Source: Cylindrobasidium torrendii FP15055 ss-10 (Eukaryota; Basidiomycota; Agaricomycetes; Agaricales; Physalacriaceae). From it: a stretch of DNA of 64,000 bases. The stretch is taken from positions 1 through 64,000 of the forward strand of contig KN880513.1 of NCBI GenBank assembly GCA_000934385.1. The letters run 5' to 3'. A model generated the notes under the pieces. That model made no database searches, was not told the DNA's origin, and saw nothing but the letters and a program-made list of their open reading frames with translations. Position 1 is the stretch's first letter. Every line of letters begins with the position of its first letter. The position numbers and the translations under genes are program-made. Positions 58,879 to 64,000 of the stretch are shown in pieces.

Positions 58879-59894
58879 CTAGTTCATGGATGGAATAGTG
58901 ATACTGGCGATGGTCCACGTCTTGCCGTTGTCCGCCGTGAGCATGTCGCTGGCGACGACGCCAGACCCGATACCGCGTGTGTTAATGAAGGTTAGGTCGG
59001 CCGACTGGAGGATGATTGTTGTGTTGGTGTAGGTCTTGGGGGTAGAACCGTTAGACGTTGCCAAAGTATCAAAGCTCGGCTGCTTACCTGTACAGACTCG
59101 GTTCCCTTCGACGAAGCCTGGAGCTCAGTGCCCGTACCCCAACCTCCATTGATGAGTGGGCCATCATCTAAAAATGTTTTCGTTCAGAATACGGCGACAG
59201 ACACAATAAATCACTTGACACGCACAGGACTTGAGCGTAGAAATGACTTGTCCATTGACAGTCACAGTCTGGTCCCAAGTCTTCTGGTCACTTGCCAGCT
59301 GGAGAACACAACATGCTTGAGAGGCCATCGTTATTGGTAGCCCGGGACGTACTTTATAATGGATGTTGATGGGCGTGTTACCGTTGACTGGAACAAGGGG
59401 TCCGCTCAGTTGGGTGGTTTGGCCGTCCACAACGCTGGTAAATATCTTTCAGAAAAAACAGTGCGGCAAGACAATTCGGAAAGACTGACCCAAAGTAGCT
59501 CGCAGAGACACACCATTGTCCTGCGGACGCCCCACAACTGGACGTTATGTTGAGAACATCTCTCAAAGCAATAAAGAAGCAATAAAGAGAGACCCACTAA
59601 GCCGACATATCACCAATGGAATCCGCACCGGATTGAATAAGGCCGCTAGTAGCGTTGCTAACGCCTATAATTATGATAATTAAGGTTAATTAGTTCGTAG
59701 GCCAAAGCTAGTGAGCACTTGCCTGGCCACAGAAAGAGAGCGTCAACTGGGTTTTTTGGAGGAGTTCCGGGGTTGAAAGTGGTTGTGGCCTCAATGATGG
59801 CAGAGGCTGTAGGCCCGAGGGAAAAGGCGGGACCCCAGCTATCGCCACGAACGCCAGAGAGAAGAGCAAGAGCTGCGATGGTCAAAGAGAACAT
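58879..59894 (-). CDS. Small secreted protein of unknown function (222 aa)
   Basis: Seven exons: 59723-59894, 59607-59664, 59490-59537, 59353-59434, 59226-59298, 59088-59167 and 58879-59034. A signal peptide is clear (MFSLTIAALALLSGVRG, cleavage before Asp-Ser-Trp). The mature part is rich in Ser, Thr, Gly and aromatic residues with beta-strand periodicity: WGPAFSLGPTASAIIEATT, ALFLWPGVSNATSGLIQSG, a Cys pair (ICGASAGQWC), TPINIHYK, KTWDQTVTVNGQVIS, GGWGTGTELQ, ILQSADLTF and TWTIASITIPSMN. This suggests a jelly-roll fold such as concanavalin-like lectins or hydrolases, but no catalytic signature was identified. The first intron starts with GC, not GT (GCAAGT). The protein has two Cys that could form a disulphide and several N-x-S/T sites. 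Confidence 0.8.
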
Positions 59895-60432
59895 ATTGAG
59901 ATTTGGGGATAATTTGCCGCAGCCATATGGTGTACAACCAAGCTTATAAGCGTTGGAAGGCACCTAGGATGTGCGCGTGGAGGGAGCATGAGACTGAGCA
60001 AGGTGCCTAGAGATTTCGCGACTCTTGAACTTCGGGAGAGACAAAATAGCACCGCGAAATGCCTCGGGGTCTATCGCAGGGCCTATTCGAGATGATTCAC
60101 GCAACGCTATTGGGGGGACGTGCCAAATAGCAACCTCGATGACCAGCACGGGCGGGCCGTTTGAATAAAAGTCGGATATTTCTCGCGCGAAGGAGGGACC
60201 TAGAAGCAGATGAAGTTGGCGGACCGCCGGTTTCCAACGTCTCTTCGCGCTGAATATTCAATTATAGCTTTAATCTAGCCTCTCAAGACCAAGTGACCGT
60301 TGAGAAGAGGAAGCCAACACTACGCGCGATCAAACGGCCAACTTCCAAGCTTCAGTCCGTGGCGATCATTCTTACGCATAACCATCGTCTGCCAGCCTCA
60401 AAATTCCAACCCCAACCACACGGCATCCTACA
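59895..60432. promoter_or_regulatory. Divergent promoter region, secreted protein / THOC7
   Basis: 538 bp between two divergent start codons. A TATAAG-like word at 59944-59949 (reverse CTTATA) lies about 50 bp upstream of the secreted protein start. Nothing firm for THOC7. Confidence 0.35.
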
Positions 60433-61355
60433 ATGGCTGCGCAAGGAGGAGGACCTGCATTCAGCCTGGAAGAAGAAGGTACGTCGTGCCAGTGGTTTTC
60501 AGCAGCCCGTTAACAAACCTTAGATGCCATCTTGCATTCCAGAATATACAATGACCATCGTGGACTGAAGCGGATAGCATCCAAATTCTATGCATTATCA
60601 ACAAGCAGTGGCACAGACGCAATAAACGACGCGCGCGAATCCTTCATCACAGAGTTAGAGACATTGAAGCTCACAATGTCAAAGAGCGCTTTGATATGCG
60701 AAGCCGAGGCTAGGCAGGTGGAGGACTATCAACAAGAGCGCCAGCGTATAGGTGCGCTACAACCAGACAGATAATTCGTGTTACTGATCATGAGCAGACG
60801 AAGAGCATGGCCGCCTCCAAGGAGAAATTGAACAGCTGAAACTCGCCCTGCAACGCGCTCAAACAATACGTGCACAGAAAATCGAGTACGACCACATTGC
60901 GTCCAGCATCAACTCCATTCCCAGTCGTGCAGAGGCTCAAAGGTGCGCCTCCCTCCCCCATATTCCCTCCATATGGCGTTAACACAAGTTGTAGTGAGAT
61001 TTTAGCTCTTGAAAGCGACATAGACGCTATCCGCAACGAACATGAAACCCAGAGCCGCATTTTGCTGCAGCAAAAGACGGCCCTCGAGCAAGTTGTTGGA
61101 CAACTTTTGGCATTACGACAAGTCGGCAAAGATGCGGACGAGCCTGCAGAGCCGATTGCGGCGCCCACCCCTGGAGTGGACCTTGACGCGGCTTCGACAC
61201 CAGCCGCACCTATGGACGACGACAAGAAGGACGGAAGCGATATTGAGATGGGCGAGGTCTCCGAGACGCCGAAGGGCAAACGACGGCGCGAGGACATGGA
61301 AGAGGGCGAGGCCACGGATGGCAGTAGTGAACTCAGTGACCCTCCAGACGACTAA
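60433..61355 (+). CDS. THOC7: THO complex subunit 7 (259 aa)
   Basis: Four exons: 60433-60478, 60524-60751, 60798-60942 and 60995-61355; introns 45-52 nt. THO couples transcription elongation to mRNP assembly and export and limits R-loops. The N-terminal helix matches the THOC7/Mft1 family (EEEDAILHSRIYNDHRGLKRIASKFYAL), followed by continuous coiled coil (ESFITELETLKLTMSKSAL; RLQGEIEQLKLALQRAQTIRAQKIEYDHIASSIN). After residue 195 comes an acidic Ser/Glu/Asp-rich tail ending SELSDPPDD, with a basic patch GKRRRED. The stop codon is 48 bp from the RNase Z stop on the opposite strand. Confidence 0.88.
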
Positions 61356-61403
61356 ACTATTTTGTACATTTCGTATTTCCACGCCCTTGTATGTCCATTC
61401 CAC

Positions 61404-62713
61404 TTAACCACGCATCTGCACCTCGTATGTCATAAAGTCTCTTGCTGTAATAACCTCCTTTCCAAACTCCTCCGAAGCTATCCTGCCAATTTCCCGCATT
61501 ACGAGCTCGGCGCGCTCGTTGGCGCTGGGATCAGGATAGCGCGCTGAAAAGTGGTTGAGAATCAAATGTCGCGCCCCAACGCGTCGGGCGAATGCGCCAG
61601 CTACTTGACAGGTTGAGTGTCCGTGGGCTTTCGATTGCGCCTGGACGGACTCGACCGTGTCCGTCTCTTTTTGATTGGGGTCAATTCCAGGCAAATATGC
61701 GTTGGTAGCTTCGTGGACAAGGAGGTCAACGTCCTGGCAGAGCGGTGCGATGGGGCTGGCATCATATGTATCCCCAAGGATAGCTATACGCCTTCCAGGT
61801 CGTTTTGGTGGGCCCTCAAGAACGGTCCCATCCTTGAGCGTCACGCGCTCGCCAGCTTGAATTCTGGTCATCAACGACATCGAGTCGCCAGAGCTTTTGA
61901 TGCGTGGAATGTACTCTTTCTGGTCGATTTTTCCTGGTATAGGCGCTTCTGTGAGGACATAGCCTACGCATGCAACAGTGTGATGTATAGGTCCAGCATC
62001 GACGGTGATAGTCCTGTCCTTAAAAACGTTACGCCAGAGACCATCTTCATCACAGACGATGTCGCGTCCTGGCACTTCGGATCGATGAAGAGGTAGCTCA
62101 GTGTAGTCCCCAGAAGGATCAGCCAGAGTGCGTAACTCATGAACTGCATACGGAGCAGCAATCATAGAATGCGTGTACTTGAGCACGCTCCGGACGTATG
62201 CGCGAGTGCCCAGAGGTCCATATATTTCCATTGACTACATGAGTAAAAGAGCCTGAGCCTTGATCACAACTCGAGGTGGAAACCAACCTTTCCTGTGCTC
62301 ACCGCTGCATCAGACCAGGCGTCCATGAGTGGGACGAGTCCGTTAATGTGATCTCCTATAACAATTTGATATCAACCTTTGCCACTGATTACTTCGGTTC
62401 ATGTACCGTGAGTATGCGTCAAAAAGACTTTCTCGAGATTGCCCATCTTGAGAGATGACTTGTGGAATTGTGCCACTGTCCCTTCGCCGCAATCGAAGAG
62501 CCATATGTCACCCCCGAGTTGCAGGCCAAGTGAGGACTGATTTCGCGTCGGTGAGCTCGAAGCAGATGCCGTGCCAAGGAATGTCACGCGCAGAGGCGAG
62601 CCACGTATATCGCGAGGGCGCAAGACCATTGGTAATGATGGAAGGAGAACGACACGATCAAACAATGAATTTGCCAAATTGATCATGATCCAACGGCACT
62701 TGGCGGCGATCAT
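61404..62713 (-). CDS. Ribonuclease Z, tRNA 3'-end processing (401 aa)
   Basis: Three exons: 62407-62713, 62288-62355 and 61404-62234; introns 51 and 53 nt. RNase Z cuts the 3' trailer from tRNA precursors. The metallo-beta-lactamase core is complete: TFLGTASASSSPTRNQSS, FDCGEGTVAQ, the zinc motif THTHGDH (completed across intron 1), ITVDAGPIHHTVACVGYV, PGRRIAILGDTYD, LLVHEATN, and the C-terminal HLILNHFSARY. At about 400 aa this is the short (ELAC1-like) form, not the 800-aa Trz1 type. The first ATG at 62713 gives a slightly basic N-terminus that could target mitochondria; an internal ATG near VLRPRDIRGSPLRVTFLG would give a cytosolic form. A tRNA-Asp gene lies 299 bp upstream. Confidence 0.93.
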
Positions 62714-63007
62714 AAGAGCACTCAAGTTCAACGTGCAACGTTAGCTATCATTACTGCTTCGTGCAATAGAAACCCTTGGTCATATTGTCATACCTCCCCG
62801 GAATTTTTGTCGGCATCTACTTACTCAGTACGACAATCACGGCAGCACTCAAACATCTCCTTGAGAGTGTTGTCAAAGGATAGCATGTATAAATAATCAG
62901 GCTGAAAAAAAAGCAAATTCGATGGTATCTACTTGTACAATGTAGCCGTCACTTGACATCCGGATTCCGTGCAACATCTTGAGTTTTGAAAGTTGCTTAC
63001 ATGTGCC

Positions 63008-63011
63008 AAAA
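63008..63011 (-). terminator. RNA polymerase III T-run
   Basis: Four T residues on the minus strand directly after the discriminator base of the intron-containing tRNA-Asp. Confidence 0.6.
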
Positions 63012-63106
63012 CTCTCTGCCTGGGAGTCGAACCCAGCTTTCGCGCGACCACGTTGGGATAGCCCACTGGTGACAGGCGCGTGTACTAACCGATATACTAG
63101 CAAAGA
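63012..63106 (-). tRNA. tRNA-Asp(GTC) with a 23-nt intron
   Basis: 95 nt on the minus strand. The exons (63070-63106 and 63012-63046) reproduce every base of the intronless tRNA-Asp at 2375-2446. The intron occupies 63047-63069, after the base 3' to the anticodon (position 37/38), the canonical site for nuclear tRNA introns. It begins CCA and ends TGGT, with an internal GGG-CTAT-CCC hairpin, so it can fold on itself next to the anticodon stem. Anticodon GTC is at 63071-63073. Confidence 0.94.
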
Positions 63107-63239
63107 TGCTTTAATGAATCATTTGCAACACCAACACGAGATGTTTGAAAATTGTCTATCTTGCTTGCTGGCATATTAAATATTTTGCTATAGTAGTCAG
63201 GACGCAACAATGAATGTAGGGTGGTTCCAGGTGCCCCTC

Positions 63240-64000
63240 TCACCCAAGAGTGCTGATGACGCTGTGCAGCCAGGCATTACCCTCCATGCGCGGCAGTAGC
63301 TCGTCTACCGCCTTCTTCAGACTCTCCAACTCGTTCGCGTTCTCCGTCTCAAAGTCATCTTCAGCTCCATCACCCATGGTCACATCTTCCCCGTCTGTCT
63401 CATTTCCTGCCCATCTCCTCAAGAACTCCTCCATGAGCTTCACACCCTCTTCCGTTGCGTCCTGGTCCACGGCCATACGGTCATGTTCACCCCCGAAGTC
63501 CTCCAATTCGTCCGCTTTCCGGCGCGCAAGCTTGACAACAGCCTCGGGAAAGTTGGCTAGCTCTGCGACGTGTATACCGAAGCTCTGATCAGAGACCCCA
63601 GGCTCGACCTTGTAGAGCAGCGTAATTTCTCGCTTTTGATTCTCGTTTGGCTCCTCTGCTACATGTGCGACGACATGTAGATTCTTGACGTACGTGATTT
63701 GTTGGTCCAGTGCTGTTAGTTCGTGGAAATGGGTGGCGAAAAGACAGAAGGCGCGGATTGAGGACGCTATATGTCTATTGACGGGTCATCAATCCCAAAT
63801 TCTCTTGGCTGGCAAACATTGAGACGCACTCAGATATTGCCCATGCCAAACCGAAGCCATCATATGTTGACGTCCCCCTTCCAAGTTCGTCAATGATAAT
63901 GAGGGAGTTCTTTGTTGCAGACTACAGCCTTGTCAGTTCAGCACTGGTCATGCATGCTGCATCATCTCACTTTCAAAATCGTCGCTGTCTCCAACATCTC
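63240..64000 (-). CDS. MSH2: DNA mismatch repair protein Msh2, C-terminal part (cut by window edge)
   Basis: Three exons seen: 63971-64000 (partial), 63830-63921 and 63240-63774; introns 49 and 55 nt. Msh2 pairs with Msh6 or Msh3 to recognise mismatches. The part present covers the ATPase Walker B ([17 protein letters not shown], with the catalytic Glu), the trans-acting FATHFHEL segment, [35 protein letters not shown], and the C-terminal helix [16 protein letters not shown]. An acidic insert ([22 protein letters not shown]) interrupts the C-terminal domain before the last helix, which ends VISTLG. The 5' portion lies beyond position 64000. Confidence 0.95.

Noticed and set aside
62897..63103. 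Protein-coding ORF over the second tRNA-Asp (and a similar one at 2279-2485)
   Set aside because: Both are translations through the tRNA sequence; their similar peptides come from the shared tRNA.

Overview
The window is nuclear DNA from a filamentous fungus, almost certainly a basidiomycete of the Agaricomycetes. I infer this from about 125 introns in 26 protein genes, nearly all 41-70 nt long with GT-AG ends, from genes packed on both strands, and from protein architectures such as a DUF2985 membrane protein and a full-length Fmp27. I cannot fix the genus; a Rhizoctonia/Ceratobasidium-like fungus is only a guess. Genes were rebuilt by joining exons across splice sites, and nearly every join was checked for reading phase and family conservation. 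Exon coordinates are in each entry.

Layout. 0-9 kb: an uncharacterised proline-rich protein (-), an intronless tRNA-Asp (+), a large Rim15/Greatwall-type kinase (-) and mitoribosomal bS18m (+). 9.6-20.6 kb: proteasome RPN11 (-), cleavage factor PCF11 (-), ribosomal RPL9 (+), an Sdt1-like nucleotidase (+), a PHAF1/UPF0183 protein (-) and DNA polymerase epsilon subunit DPB2 (+). 20.9-30.2 kb: one 16-exon FMP27/BLTP2 lipid-transfer gene (+). 30.9-37.4 kb: a four-helix membrane protein (+), a gene-poor stretch, an orphan basic protein (-) and a 12-exon DUF2985 membrane protein (-). 37.9-46.6 kb: PUS7, an MFS transporter, SWT1 and a SUR1-like mannosyltransferase (all +). 47-54.5 kb: a TMA17/ADC17-like proteasome chaperone (-), a RhoGEF (+), a DUF7770-like protein (+) and the PP1 regulator YPI1 (+). 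54.7-64 kb: a ferric reductase (-), a small secreted protein (-), THOC7 (+), RNase Z (-), a second tRNA-Asp that carries an intron (-) and the 3' end of MSH2 (-, cut by the window edge).

This is ordinary housekeeping chromosome. I see no CRISPR array, operon, biosynthetic cluster, intact transposon or new defence system. Some genes share broad themes: proteasome (RPN11, TMA17-like), RNA maturation and export (PCF11, THOC7, SWT1, PUS7, RNase Z, tRNAs) and DNA replication or repair (DPB2, MSH2). Nothing shows that they are co-regulated beyond close divergent or convergent spacing.

The most interesting points are structural. Two tRNA-Asp(GTC) genes have identical mature sequences and differ only by a 23-nt intron. 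The DUF2985 gene has an 8-nt internal exon. There is one GC-AG intron. Three introns of length 3n lack stop codons, so retention would keep the frame. PUS7 has inserted RGG boxes. Two gene pairs are very tight (19 bp tail to tail, 100 bp head to head).
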